Below, piece after piece: positions 46,930-59,199 of a DNA stretch of 64,000 nucleotides. A model generated the notes under the pieces. It ran no database searches and had not been told where the DNA came from. It saw only the letters and a list, made by a program, of their open reading frames with translations. Origin of the DNA: Diospyros lotus (taxonomy: Eukaryota; Streptophyta; Magnoliopsida; Ericales; Ebenaceae). A program made the position numbers and the translations under genes. Every line of letters starts with the position of its first letter. The stretch's first letter is position 1. The DNA is taken from the NCBI RefSeq assembly GCF_014633365.1, contig NC_068343.1, positions 28,427,307-28,491,306 on the forward strand, given 5' to 3'.

Positions 46930-48995
46930 TGTAACATCCCAGATTTTTAAACTCAAATATGATGTAATATATGAGGTTATTAGGTTCTAATACTTGAGGA
47001 AATAGGTCATTTCAAGGGATTATAGAAGCCTTGAGACAAAGGTTCAGTTTCTGAACCAGTGGCAAAATCGTAAATACTGAAGTTCGGGTAAAAGTGTAAT
47101 TTACCTAAAATCTTGGGATGCTAAGTGTAATTTATCCATTTTTCAAGGACCAAAAAGTGTAATTAAAAATGGCCTGGGGACCAAGTTGCAAGGGTCTAAG
47201 TGCAAATTATCCAAAAAGTTTGGGCCAAGGTGTAGTTCTTGAAACCTTAAAAATATCTCTTCAAGGTATCATGGATTTCAAATGCAAATCAAATGGAGCT
47301 TTGAATTCCAAACTCTATTAAATTCAATTAAGAGATGAGTGGTGCATTTGGGTTGGATGCACATGGGAGAAATGATGAAGCCTTATCTTCAATGACACAT
47401 GGCAATCAACCATTGGCCACTTGGAAAATAAGATAAGGTCTCATGATGCTCATAATGACCTTTTGAGGTGGCATTGTGTGATTGGCTAATGAAAAGCTTA
47501 CTTAGCTTCCAAGTTTGCAAAAGTCTCCAAACCTTATCCCTAAGGACATGTGGCAAGCTTTCATTGGCCACTTGGAGATAGGATTTGAAGTGTAATGATG
47601 AGAAATGTGGAAAATGAAATTAATTGTGTGGGATGTAGTTGTAATGATGGGAAATGTAGAAAATGTAATTTACCATGTGGGATGTAATGATGGGGAATCT
47701 TGAAAATCTAATAAAAGATGTGGAGGCACAAATCCCTAGGGACACATGGCATATTTTAATTGGATGCTCATGGATGGAATGATGATGTGACACGTGGCAT
47801 GATTTGGTTCGCCAGAGTTTCCTATAAATAAGGGCTTTGGGGTGATTCAGTTTGGGCACCAAGAAAGGAGGAAAAGGAAGGAAGTTTGAGAGAGGAAACG
47901 CTACCAAAAAGAAAGGAGAAAATCAGGGGAGAAATGAGAAAGAATGGGCCTTGACGGAGTTTTTGGGTCCTTCTCGAAGTTCGTGCCAAGCAATAAGAAA
48001 AACTATGAGAAAACCCATCCTGCTCGTTGTGAACCGTGCTTCCTAAGGTAATTGGTCAAGGTGAGTGATTCCTGCATGTTTTGTGACAGTTTGAGCATTT
48101 GTTGCTTCACTTGTGTGTGGATGTTGGCTTGCATATCATGCTTGTGGCTTACATGTCATATTTTCCCTTAGCTATGCATATTCCTTCTGCTTTGTCATAT
48201 ATCATGTTTGTGTTGGTGACTGTGGCTAGTTGTTGGGCCATCATGGAAGAACTCGTGCTCTTACGGTGAGCCAGGGGTGACTATGATGACTGCGGGGGTG
48301 ATTGCAACACCCTGACATTGCTACCACAGGGGTGGATTTCATAATAGCATTATTACATTTGCACGCATGTACTTTCCTTTTATGAGTCACTCACTTAGAT
48401 GTCAATATCTAACTTGGGTTGATGCCCCTGGGACATTGAATGTCCCAGGTATATTAGCATGCCAGGTACCCCGGAGACAAGCAGGAGAAAAGGCTACGAG
48501 GAGGCTGATGTTTAGTTTAACCCTATGTTGTTCATGTGCTATGGATCTTACGTAACCTTTGGATTTATTTGAGCATTATGTATTGCAGTGTATAAACAAG
48601 GGTTATGTAAGGGTTGGTTTTACCTTTTATGCTGTTGAGGGTGTAAGTTGGGGTTACTATGTACTATGAACATGGTAAGAGTTGTTTGTTGGATTCTGGA
48701 AGTTTTCGAATGGTGTTCTGTAAATAGTAGCTAGGATACTCAGAGTTGTAAGAAGTGTGTGTGTGTGTGTGTGAGTGTCTTGCAATTGTACCTATAATGA
48801 TGTGTTATCTTTTAGAGAAGGTCATGAGCATTTCTCATTCTTGAAAGGAAATTTAGTGGAAACCCCATTTATTTAGCTTTGATTAAGCTTTCGGGTTCGA
48901 TCCAACGCTTCTATTGGCAAGGGTTTCCATAACGCCCTAGGTGATGTCTGCTTGTATTTCACGTTGTTATGTATTTGGAAAAGTGGGGCGTTATA
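46930..48995 (+). mobile_element. Solo LTR H, nested in J
   Basis: TGTAACATCCCAG to GGGGCGTTATA, 2066 bp, flanked by perfect GTGGG (46925-46929 and 48996-49000). The end TTATA instead of TTACA is a one-base change. Interior layout follows other chromovirus LTRs here (TATA CTATAAATAAGG near 47822, GGTGAGTGATTCC near 48059). A (GT)n run lies at about 48755-48772. Confidence 0.9.
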
Positions 48996-49227
48996 GTGGG
49001 TATGTGGAAATTCTCCTTATATTTATGGTAAATAAGGTGATCATGCATGGAGAAATTTAAGAAATTAAAGCATGGCCAAGGTGGGAGCTTGGAGGCCAAG
49101 ACTTGTGTCTAAGGGTGACACTTGGCAAATTCTCCATTAAGGAGAAGGAGAAATTAAAGAAAGGAAGAAATGGTTAATAAGTGTATTGTGACACTTGGCA
49201 TGATCTTGTGAAGGAGATATGCATATA

Positions 49228-49250
49228 TATGTGTGTGTGTGTGTGTGTGT
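49228..49250. repeat. (GT)n microsatellite in solo LTR J
   Basis: TATATATATGTGTGTGTGTG-type run. A second (GT)n run is at 48755-48772 within H. Confidence 0.8.
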
Positions 49251-51486
49251 GGATTTTATGTATAGACATGGGTGATTTATATAAATCAAAAAGGAAATGA
49301 AAAAGGGTCATTTTTTGCCCATGTGATGGATGAAAATGGTTAAATTAAATTAAATGGGAATTCATGTGAAAATGGCCACTCAAGGCAATGGCTTGAAAAT
49401 AGTCACATTTAAATAAATGAGAAAGAAATGGAAATTGAATGGATGGGATTTAATCTTGGAATAAGATTTGATCCAAAGGCCATGGATGATTCTTGAAGTT
49501 GGCATGGATTGCCAACATAAGAAGGATTGATGGATGAGATCATGCTTAAGTGGAAGGATTAAGGGTTGAGATTAAGTCTTCCAAGAAGCCAAGGATTGTG
49601 TTTCCTTGGATGGTGAAGATTGATTCTTCCAAGATGCATCAAAGGTGGAGATTAAAGCAGAATAAGGCCATGGATTGTGTGTTTCTTCCAATGGCCAAGA
49701 TTTGTTCTCCAAAAGCAAAGAGAAATGGATGGCTAAGATCAAGTCTTGCATTTGGAAATATCAAGGCAAGGAAAATAAATCAAAAATAAAATAAAAGAAA
49801 AGAAATGAGAAGAAAGAAAGAAATGGAGAGATGGAAGAAGTCTCTCATGGATGGCAAAGAAGAAGAAGAGAAGATGAAGCAAAGAGCCTAAGGTAAGCTG
49901 CTTATCTTTTTAAGGAAAATGATGTCTTCTTGCTTCTTTAGTCTTCTAGTTCTCAAAATAAAATTTTAAGATCAAGCTTTATTTGTTTTAAGGGGATGGA
50001 ATCAAGAAGGGTCTTGCTAAGCCATGTTATTGGAACTTTTAAAGAAATGAGGTAAGGGATGACCCCATGTAGAGGTGGCATTGCAAGTTTGTAAGTAGGT
50101 TGCATAAACTTTTATGTATCATTTTGAATGCTTGTTTGTGTTCTTGAGACCTATGGCCATGGGGTGGGGGTAAATGGTAGGTTGATGCCCCAAACCATGT
50201 TGGGTTGTGAGGATGTTAAGACCTAGCCATGCTTGCATGCACTTGCATTTACATAAACTTGTTATGCTTTTATTTACATTTCATTGCACCATTACTGAGC
50301 AATAGCTCATAAGGTCATTTCGGGACCTTTTACAAGTATTGAAAGTCTCAAGGGAAAGGCTAAAATGGAAGAGAAATGGCTATGACCATGAAAGCCTAAA
50401 GTTGCATAGTCTATGTATTTTTGAATGAGATGTAAAGTGATGTTGTATTCCATTTTTGTAGTGGTTTGCTTGAAGCCTCTCATTTGTGGTTTGGAGGCAA
50501 AAATGAGGGATTTTGGATGTATATTTATTAAATTTATTTTCTAAAAAATTTGGCATATTTTGGGAAAAAAAAAAAAACAGAAAGCAAAGGGTAGTAGTGC
50601 AATAAGAGGTTGGAGAAAGAAGGCGGGAAAAAGCAGTAGGGCGGTAGTCCTGCGCGTGCGCAGGCTGGGCCGAATGCGGGCAGTCGCACGCAGATAGCAG
50701 TACGGGGGGTAGCTGCGTCCAAACAGCCTCACACGAGAGGCTACGTGCTGGAGCAGGCGCGCGTAGGCGAGCAGCCCATGTGGGTGGCACACCCAGTGCG
50801 CTGCTGGTGTGTCCAACGATCATTTCGCCACGCGCACACTTCGAGCAAAATCTTAAAAAATAATAAAATAAAATAAAAAAGGGAAAATAAGGAAAAAGTA
50901 AAATTTGTCTTTGGGCCGAAAATTATTTCCAAAATTTGGACTATAAGATGAGGGCTTCGAGAAAATTTTGGGGTTTGCCAAAATGAATTTTTGGTTAATT
51001 TTTGGCATATGGAGAAATTAATTTTGGCATGATTAGGAGGATTAATTGAGTCAAAGCTATCGGTTTGGGTTAAAAATCATGGGCTAAGATCCTCAAGTGC
51101 CATTGCTGAAATTTTTTAATATTAAGGCCCAAATGAAAACGTGTGAATCCCCTTAGACCTATGCCATTACTAGTCGGCCTTAGGGTTGCATTGGGAATCG
51201 TTGGTGTGCTTCGAGTTGGATCTTGGGCGAGTCGCCCTTGGGCTGTTGGATGAGCCAAAGAGGGTGACGCCCACTTAAGAGGTCAAGTTTTCTTTGCCCA
51301 TTTCCTTAAGTGGTTTGAAGAGAGGGACAAAACCTAGTTCCCATTTAGGGCGTTTCTGGCGAAAACGTAGTCCATCTCTTCATAAAAGCCTCAACATGTG
51401 AATAGTCTTATTAATTATTCACTAGTGACACCCGTAAGTGGGAATGGAGTGTCACAGCATATTTGCTAATCAATTGTAAGCTATCT

Positions 51487-53977
51487 TGTAATACCTAAAC
51501 AATTTTACATTAATCCATAAGGATGAAATTTAAGAAACTAGATGGACTTGTATGCATTCTTCTATATGGATATATATGGGCATGTATGCATTAATGGAAT
51601 CGTAACACGAACCTTTAGGATGACCCATTAGTGAAGCCTAAAGCTAAGGCCGCATGAGGTCATGTGAGAAACTCACCAAAATTTGAAGATTCCACGAATC
51701 AGTGGTCAATTGCACAATTCCCAAACATACGAGCCAAAGTGCAGTTTTACCAAACTCTTGAATAAAACAATATTTTCTAGATTTTGGGGATCACAAGAGA
51801 ATAATGAAGCTAGAGGAAATAAATGAAGAAAGGAAATGGGAATTAGAAAACCCAAAGGATTTATGAGATTTGGGGATAAAATGCAATATTTTTATACTTA
51901 CAGGCCTAAGCGTAATTTTTCAAAAATAATTTGAGGGCGATCAATGGCATATTTTGAATTTCTAAGGTCAAAATGAGAATTAGAGAAGTATTGGGGTCTA
52001 AAAGAGAGTTTGAAAAACCTAGGATGGGCTGAAATGAAATTAGAAGAAAGTTTGTGGGCAAAACTATAAAATTCAAAAGTCTGTAGTGTGAACATTGCCA
52101 TGGCTACACTACCAATTTTGGTGGTGGTATGGTCGATCTTAGGCTTCCAAGGGGTGCTTCAGGGTCTAGGGATCTTCACCAGTGAGTTGAACGGCCAAGA
52201 TTGGCCGAATTTTGGCCAAAAATCGGCTTGAAAAGATCGAAGATTCGGCCAACTTTATTCTCAAATTTTCCTTGAGTTTTAAGCAAGATCTGAAGGATTT
52301 AAAGGCTTTAATGGCGATTAGAAGGTTGATTTTGACAGGAGTCGTCGTTTAGAGGGTTAGATTTGTCTATAAATAGCCGGATATGGGGGTCGAGGGTTTC
52401 GCACATTGAAGCTTCAAATCGAGGGTGTTGTGGTGAGAATAGAGTGTTCTTGATAAGGGGCTTTTGTTCCTTGGCTCTTGAGCAGAAAATCTAGAAGGTT
52501 TCCAGAGGATTAGTATAGAAATCGAGGGGTATTGAGCTCTTATTGGAAAACCGCATGGACGGGCATTGATGACTGAAATTTGCTCGATCGAGCCATCTCC
52601 GGTGATGGTTTCATCTAGAAAGGGGTGTTGCTGGGATCGCTGTGAAGGGAGCTTACTGCCTATGTCGTCGGATTGATCGCCGGTGGGTTGCCGTCGTTAG
52701 AGAAGGTGACCAAAGGTAAGAAAGGATGAAGGAAAATAGGAAAAAGAAAGAAAAATTTGGGAAAAATAGAGAAAAATGGGGAAAAATTTGGAAAAATTTT
52801 CAGAAAATCAAAACAATATGAAATATTATTATTCTGAATTTTTCCTGGGAAGATTTTTTGAGGAAATATTTATTTTGAATTTTTTTTGAAAAGAAGGGAT
52901 TATAAAAATAAATAGGAGGAATTTTTGGAAAATTTTGAGAAAATTCCAGAAAGTCACAGAATTTATTTTATGAATTTTGGTGATTTTTTGTGGAGGAAAT
53001 TTGGGAGAAATCAAGGAGAAATGAATTTTCTTGAGGAAAAAATAATTGTGAAAAATAGGAAATTTGATTTTCTTAAATATTTGATGATTAGGTGGAAGCT
53101 TTGGCTAAAAATTTTGAGGATCTCGAAGAAAATCGACATTAGGGGAAAAATCATCTTTTAACAAGGTGAGTAGTACCACCCTCTTTGTGAGTAATATTCC
53201 CTAAACTATGTGGTTCCTAAGCCTACTACAACCCTATTTCCAATTTGTATTTGAAAATTCTAAATACTATTCAAACGGTTCGAGTAGCATGTTGAATTCT
53301 ATATGATGCATCATTGGTATTCTTTCGATATGGCTGGCATGGCATTTGTGCATGACAATCTTATTCCAATCATGCTTGCATTTGGGATTGGGGTTCCCTT
53401 ATGGCTCGCTACGTATGCTTTTGGAAATGGGCCAAGAGGGTATATTTATTCTAGAATTGCCTCGACTCGCTACGTATGCTTTTGGAAATGAGCATAAGGT
53501 GAACATGTGGAGTCTTGTATTGCCATGCTCATTCATGCATACATGAGATTATTGTTTAGTTAATGGTCACTTAGATGCTTTTATCATCTAATATGGGTTT
53601 ACACGCCTGGGATATTCAAGTGTCCCAACTGGGGCTTACAGTGTGGAAAGGGACGCACTTAAGGCAACTGTGAAGCCATCTTGACGCCTTTATTTTGGCA
53701 AAGTATGATGCATTTATGTTACGGTTATTTTGGTTTGCAAGACATTGACATTTACAAGATATTTGTACGAACTCATGGGAATGTATTGAAATTTAATATT
53801 TAAGTTTTGCTATGTATGTAAAAGGCCTTACTTAGCTTATGATACTTGATTCATAAAGCTTATATCATGATTATGGGGTTTGAGGTTAATGATTAGTGTG
53901 GATGGATTATTGATTTGCGATAAAGGGGAAAAAGAAAACCTATGCCTGTAACATGCCTAGTAAGGCGGGGTGTTACA
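51487..53977 (+). mobile_element. Solo LTR I, chromovirus-like
   Basis: TGTAATACCTAAAC to GGGGTGTTACA, 2491 bp, flanked by perfect TATCT (51482-51486 and 53978-53982). TATA CTATAAATAGCC near 52370. Contains a direct repeat of CTCGCTACGTATGCTTTTGG at about 53406 and 53467. No genes. Confidence 0.9.
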
Positions 53978-54984
53978 TATCTAGTGTTCGAATAGTGTTA
54001 TCCATTCAATCGAGTATGCATTATAACTTAAATCGAGTGAATTAGGTTGAACAAAGAGTTGGTCTTTATAGTTTAAAAAGTAATCAACTAAGTATTTGTG
54101 TAATCGAGTGAACCTTGTGCTCGATCGATTATGTATTTAGTTCACTCAATATATGCCGAATTCAATTGAGTATTATTATTTTTCACTCAAGTAGCCGTGT
54201 GAAAAAACTAAAAAAATATAATAGTTACACAGAGTGACCAAAGATGATAGTTTTGCCCATTTGAAATTTCTTTCTTTATTTTATTGGATCTAATTGCGTT
54301 CTCTTTTAATAGAAAGAAAAATATGCTTATATGTTGTGCAAAATACTTTTTCTTTGAATATATGCATATTTTGTTTAAGAAAACAATCAAATCAAAGAAA
54401 CTATTAAGATGTGCAAGTAACAAGTATTCTACTTTTAGAACTCACAACTTTTATATAAGGAAAAGTGTTACATGAGATAAAGTTGTTGTCAAGTAACTCT
54501 AAGTTGCTAATGAATGGGAAAATGATACTTGAGTGTATGTCTCTTTTGTTGATATTCTTGTTTCTCCATAAGTCATCAAGACCTAGTTATGCTTCATGAA
54601 GAGCATTTAAACCATAATTCATCAAAAGAAAAGAGCATTTTATCTCCCATTATCTCCCATTTTGAGGGATATCTTATTGTGACATTTTCATGTAAATCCT
54701 ATTACAACAGCAGATTGTCAAAAGGTTCTACTTCATCCCTTGAAAAGGTATGTATAGTTGTTGTTAATGTCCTTAGTCGCCTTCTTCTCACCATATTGTT
54801 GCCTATCGTTGCGTTCCCTCACCACTGAAGCCCATTGCCATTGCCTCTTGTTGCTGAAATCTCTCACAGCCAACTTCAAAGACGAAGAGACCCACTACTA
54901 AAGCTCGTTGCCACGCATCTCTTGCTTTTCTCACCATTGCATAGCCTCTTATGCATCTCTCATTGCTATGGCCTCAACCTCTAT
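53978..54984. other. Unclassified sequence, continuation of the old host
   Basis: 53978-54190 repeats TCGAGTGAA/CAATTGAGT motifs, as in 27525-27635 and 46332-46648. From 54190 to 54984 I see only AT-rich non-coding sequence, with short frames and no domains. Confidence 0.35.
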
Positions 54985-55898
54985 AGTGACCCATGAGAGG
55001 GGCTACGAAATTTTGAGTAAATTAAATATTTTTAAGCATTTTGGAAATTAGAGAGTCCAAATTTTTGGGAATTAAGAGGATTTTCGGTTAAGGAAAATAA
55101 TTTTTGAGTAATTTAAATTTTTAGGAAGGTAAAATATCATTATTTGGAATTTTGGGATTTTTATTAGAATAAAGATTTTTGGAAGAAATAAAAAGAATTA
55201 AGTGATTTAATTTAATCAAAACCAAAGAGTTATTTTTGAGTTGGGACTTTGGACGTATAGGGTTTCAAGGCCTATATATTTATATTGCATGGCTTCCTAA
55301 AGAGGATTGGCGCCGCTGGAAACTTCAAGGCACGAGGGCTGTCAGTATTAGAGAAGAGAGAAAGGAGAGGAAGAAGAAGAGGGCAGAGAATCTGGGTTTT
55401 CTGTTTGAGGCAAGTTCATTCCTTTTCTTCTTTTCTGTTTCATTGTATGGACTTTAACCTCTTCAATCAACTTTTTCTTTGGAGCTCTTCACGCCCAATA
55501 ATGCCCACTAGCTCTTTGTTAAGTTCATTCATATGTATATATATAGTATATTTGCATAGCTTTGTTACAGTCACCGTGTGTGAATCATTTGATTTATAAA
55601 CTGAGATTTCAATCCTCTTCTATTAGGATTTGATCATCCTAATCTTTCCTTCGGAATGGTGTAGAATTTAGAGTTTGATTGGCTTTGAAATATATGTATG
55701 TATATTGAGTTATATAGTTGCAGTAACGTATATATATATATATCTTTATATATATAAATATCATTCATTGTTAGAGAGATTTGGAGTTGAGAGTTTTAGT
55801 CCAGAATTGATCATTTTCAATGGAGTTTAATGTTGTTTCAATGATTTATCCATGGATGTGGCCATTAGAGGCATGATTTATATGAAGTTGTAGAGGCC
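54985..55898 (+). mobile_element. Possible truncated chromovirus-like LTR
   Basis: Starts near GTGACCCATGAGAGGGGCTACG and passes through AT-rich sequence to CCTATATATTTATATTGCATGG (TATA-like, 55271-55292) and a GGCGCCGC block, an order like other LTRs here. No matching 3' end or duplication; it runs into TGATAGAGCGC at 55899. Low confidence. Confidence 0.3.
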
Positions 55899-57600
55899 TG
55901 ATAGAGCGCATATTTTCATATTATTTAGCCCTCATATTTAGTCTTTTTGCACGTTAGTTGTGTCATTTTATTCATCTTGATTTTGTTTTATTTTATTTTA
56001 TAGGAATTGGGCTTCACACTATTTTTTCTTATTTTGAACAGATTAGGGCTTCCTGGGTCATGAGGAATTTTGATGGCAAGAAGGGAAACAAGGAGATTGG
56101 AGACAAAGAAGCAAAAGTGTGCTGACAGATTTGACCTTTTATGCTTCTTTCAAGTTTTTGGCCAAGTTACAATCCCAGAACGTGAATTATATCTTCATAG
56201 ATATTGTATATGACTTCTTGGGATTTCTGGAATGGTATGGTTTGTCCAAATCCAAGTTCGTTTGGGCCTCCAAACATCGCTTCAAAGTCGGGACCAGAAA
56301 GTTGGGTCAAATTAGGAAAGCTGCACAGATGCTGAATCTTTAAAAGGCCATAACTTGGGCGTCCGATATCCAAATCAAGTGATTTAAAAGCCAAAATTCA
56401 TCTACTCTTCATTATCTACAATTTTGATGAATGGGACGAAGCCCATAACGCACTTTATCTTATTATAAATCGGATGTGAAGTTGCGATAACCTAGGGTTT
56501 CCTCCCTAAGCTCTATTTAAGCACATTAAGTGGCCGATTTTGGGGGAATTTCTCACGATTTCAACCAAGAAGATGGAAGGCTAATTCTTTTTTGATTCGC
56601 TACATTCTCGTACCCCTTTTCCGGTTTGAGTCTCGGTCATATTGTTGAATCCGGTTTGAAACTCGATTTTCATGTTTTAATTGATGATTCTGTTTCTTTC
56701 CTTCTCTAAGTTTATGTATGTTTCTTTTATGCGATTGTGTGAATGCATGCATGATATTTGGATGGTTTTAATTGACGTACTCGGTTGAGGCTTTGATTAG
56801 TATTCCAACTGATAATGAGCAAGCTTCCATTGCTTCACCCTTAATGGCTACGGGGGGTGTTTTTAATGTCCCAGACCTAGAGACAACCATTTATCTTAAA
56901 TGGTAAAGTGGTCTTTTAACGTCAGATTCCCAGACGATTTTTTTTTTTTTTTTGGAATAAACTACTGAGTAATTCCCGAGACCTAATCAATTGATAAAAA
57001 AAATCAAGGCTATGACTTGGACGGAGGGAATGATGCAACTGGTCATGAAGAGTTTCAATGGGCTATAAGTGGAAGCTGATCAAAACAATAGGTTGATTGG
57101 CTCAAGTAGTAGGAAAATGATCCCTCTATGATGTTCCATAAATCAGCGCTATTCATTCAACTGGTTTCAAGCTTAGAGTCAGTTAAAATTAGCCGCGATC
57201 ATTAAAGACACTCAAGGCAAAATGTTGTTTTGAAGCTATTGAAAGACAAGAGAATCAACAAAATATTTTATTGCATGAATAGGTGTTATTTCACTTAGAA
57301 TAAAATGTTATGAAGCTCTAACACTTACTTTTGTAACAAATCTCCACTTAATTTGAGAATTTGGGCAATTTGCTGATCATTTCACCATGTTTTGTATGCC
57401 ATCCAAACAAATGAACAGAAATAAAGCACCCTAAGTAGTCCTGGTCCTGGTTCTAAATCTCATACAGTTCTGTTCTCAAATAAAAGATTATCATTCAAGT
57501 AACCAGTTGTGAATCTAAAGTGTCGAGCACAATAATCTGAAGCATAGAGTAAGCAAAGTCATTTTTATTGAAAAATGAAGATGTGATTAAACTTTGTAGT
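55899..57600 (+). mobile_element. Athila/Tat-like LTR sequence, plus orientation
   Basis: Begins TGATAGAGCGCATATTTTC, a start reminiscent of Athila/Tat LTRs. It carries a leader-like AGGGTTTCCTCCC, CTCTATTTAAGCAC (TATA-like, 56511-56524), and a TCCCAGACCTAGAGACAACC block (56869-56888). A T17-type run lies near 56938-56954. It faces the minus-strand Athila ORF ending at 57643. The 3' limit is not resolved. Frames inside (56119-56343 and others) are not supported as genes. Confidence 0.4.
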
Positions 57601-57642
57601 TCATAGGTACAGAAATTAAATATGAAATATCAAATCCTATGA

Positions 57643-59199
57643 CTACTCAGTGCCATCCGTGGCATCATCGGAAGTAGAGTTCTCCTCAGTGGAGTTTCCA
57701 GAGGGAGTCTTTGATGAAGGATCAGCAGGAGGAATAGAGGTAGAAGATGGAATGGTGGGGTGAGAAGGTGTTGCATGCTCAGGCTGCGGATGCGCCCCTG
57801 ATGTAAAAGGTGCACCCTCTTCCTCTCGCCACATGTCAATGGTCTTCTGTATGCAAGTCTCAGCATCGGCCAACTTGTCCTTTGAAGACTTTTGTAGAAG
57901 CTCTTCTATGGGTGTGCTCAGAAGCTGACCTATTCTCTTGTCCATCGCAGTGTAACGTTCATTCATGGTCATTATTCCTGAATAGATGACTCTCTGCCTC
58001 CAATGTAGATCCTCATAAATGGCCTCCTGTCTCTCTTGGATCTTCTTCAGTGATTGCTCCACTAGGGCTTCATGTTTCACTTGCCTTTCTTGCATTTCCT
58101 TGACTATCTCACATAAGCCTCTGAGAGTATGATCTTCCTCTTGTCTTTCTTCCTGATCTTCATGTAGTGGCGGTTCTTGAGTTTTTCCTTCTTGTGTTTC
58201 AACCTGTCTTCCTGATGCCTCTCCTTTCTCGGGTGTTGCTGCTTCAAGCCTCTTTAACTGCCCACTGCTCCTTCGTGTAGATGCTGGACTGATCCTATCC
58301 ATTGGCTTGATGACTTCAAAAGTTGCCTTCTCTTTTACCCCGTGCCTTAGTACAAAATAGGTAATCAATCCCCCAAAGGGTAGTCCTCCACCCCCATGTC
58401 CATGCTTGGCCACTAGGTTTATGGTATCAAAAATGTGCTTGGCCAAGTCTATGTGTACTCCCAGGATCATCTTTCCCATGAATGTGGCTTGCTTAACCGA
58501 AACACTGCCAGTGAATGTGTGGGGCATGAAGTGAGAACACAGAAGCCTATGTAGGATGATGCATTTAGGGGACAAAATCTTCTTTGGGAGGGTAGGACTT
58601 AACCAAAAAGCATCATCTGCCTCTGTCAACAACCTAACCAGATTTTCTTTTCCTAAGTCTACACTTGCCTCCTCAACGTCTCTTGATGATGCCTCTCTTG
58701 GGATTTGGAAGGTTTCAGAAATATCAGAGGGCTTTAACTCTATTTTCACTTTTCTTACTTCAGTGATCAAGCACCTATTTCCCGAGTTATCTCTGTCACT
58801 GGTTATATTTGAGTAAAATTCTTTGACTAAGGGAACTATGGCCTTGTGTTGAAACTTAACCCAAGTTTGCTATCCTTTGGCAGTAATTAATGACAACAAA
58901 TCACATGGGGGTTCTTCAAATCGTTCAAGCATAATTCCCCTCTCACAAAGCACTGGCCTCTTAGCATACCTCTCAACATAATTCTTTTCAGCCGCGGGGC
59001 TAATGAACCTGATATTGGAATATGGAGGGTTCAAATCTATGGTTGGGGTGGCAGCGGGTTCTTTTCCATTCTGCCTCTTTGAGGCCCTAGAGCTTTCTCT
59101 TACGGCCTTGGGGCATTTTTGCTTTGGAGACATGTTAATTTGAGGGTTGTTTGGTCTAGGGAGTTGGTTCTGGGATTTTACCGAACAGTTGGTAGGCAC
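57643..59199 (-). pseudogene. Extra ORF of Athila-like element E: putative plant transposon protein, one premature stop
   Basis: Two minus-strand frames, 59199-58870 and 58869-57643, lie in the same register, separated only by a TAG at 58870-58872 where a Trp is expected after AKG. The N-terminal third has ISPAAEKNYVERYAKRPVL. The middle has PLVKEFYSNI, then an ILHRLL/PHTFTGSVS block and LPFGGLITYFVLRHGV. This is the pattern of the 'putative plant transposon protein' domain (Transposase_32 type). The last third is a Glu/Gln-rich coiled coil (EMQERQVKHEALVEQSLKKI) and a Ser/Thr/Pro tail. No membrane segment, so it is not an envelope protein although it sits after pol. Function unknown. Confidence 0.75.

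Larger units (their letters stand above)
46649..51456 (+). mobile_element. Solo LTR J, chromovirus-like, with H nested
   Basis: TGTAACACCCAGTGTTAC to GGAGTGTCACA, flanked by perfect GCATA (46644-46648 and 51457-51461). Minus the nested H it is about 2.74 kb. Same family as M (11921-14532). It has a GC-rich block at 50640-50850 and a (GT)n run at 49228-49250. Short frames are not supported as genes. No internal region, so a solo LTR. Confidence 0.9.

Noticed and set aside
50380..50823. 147-codon minus-strand frame and overlapping frames
   Set aside because: Inside solo LTR J over its GC-rich block. The related LTR M shows no equivalent conserved frame.
53303..53546. Overlapping 62- and 66-codon plus-strand frames
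   Set aside because: Inside solo LTR I, over a short direct repeat; no conserved domain.
55285..55599. 104-codon plus-strand frame after a TATA-like box
   Set aside because: Overlaps another frame at 55236-55457. No domain; probably LTR leader sequence.
55899..57006. A solo LTR bounded by AGGCC/AGGCT
   Set aside because: The duplication has a mismatch, and sequence on both sides of 57006 looks continuous, so the boundary is not convincing.
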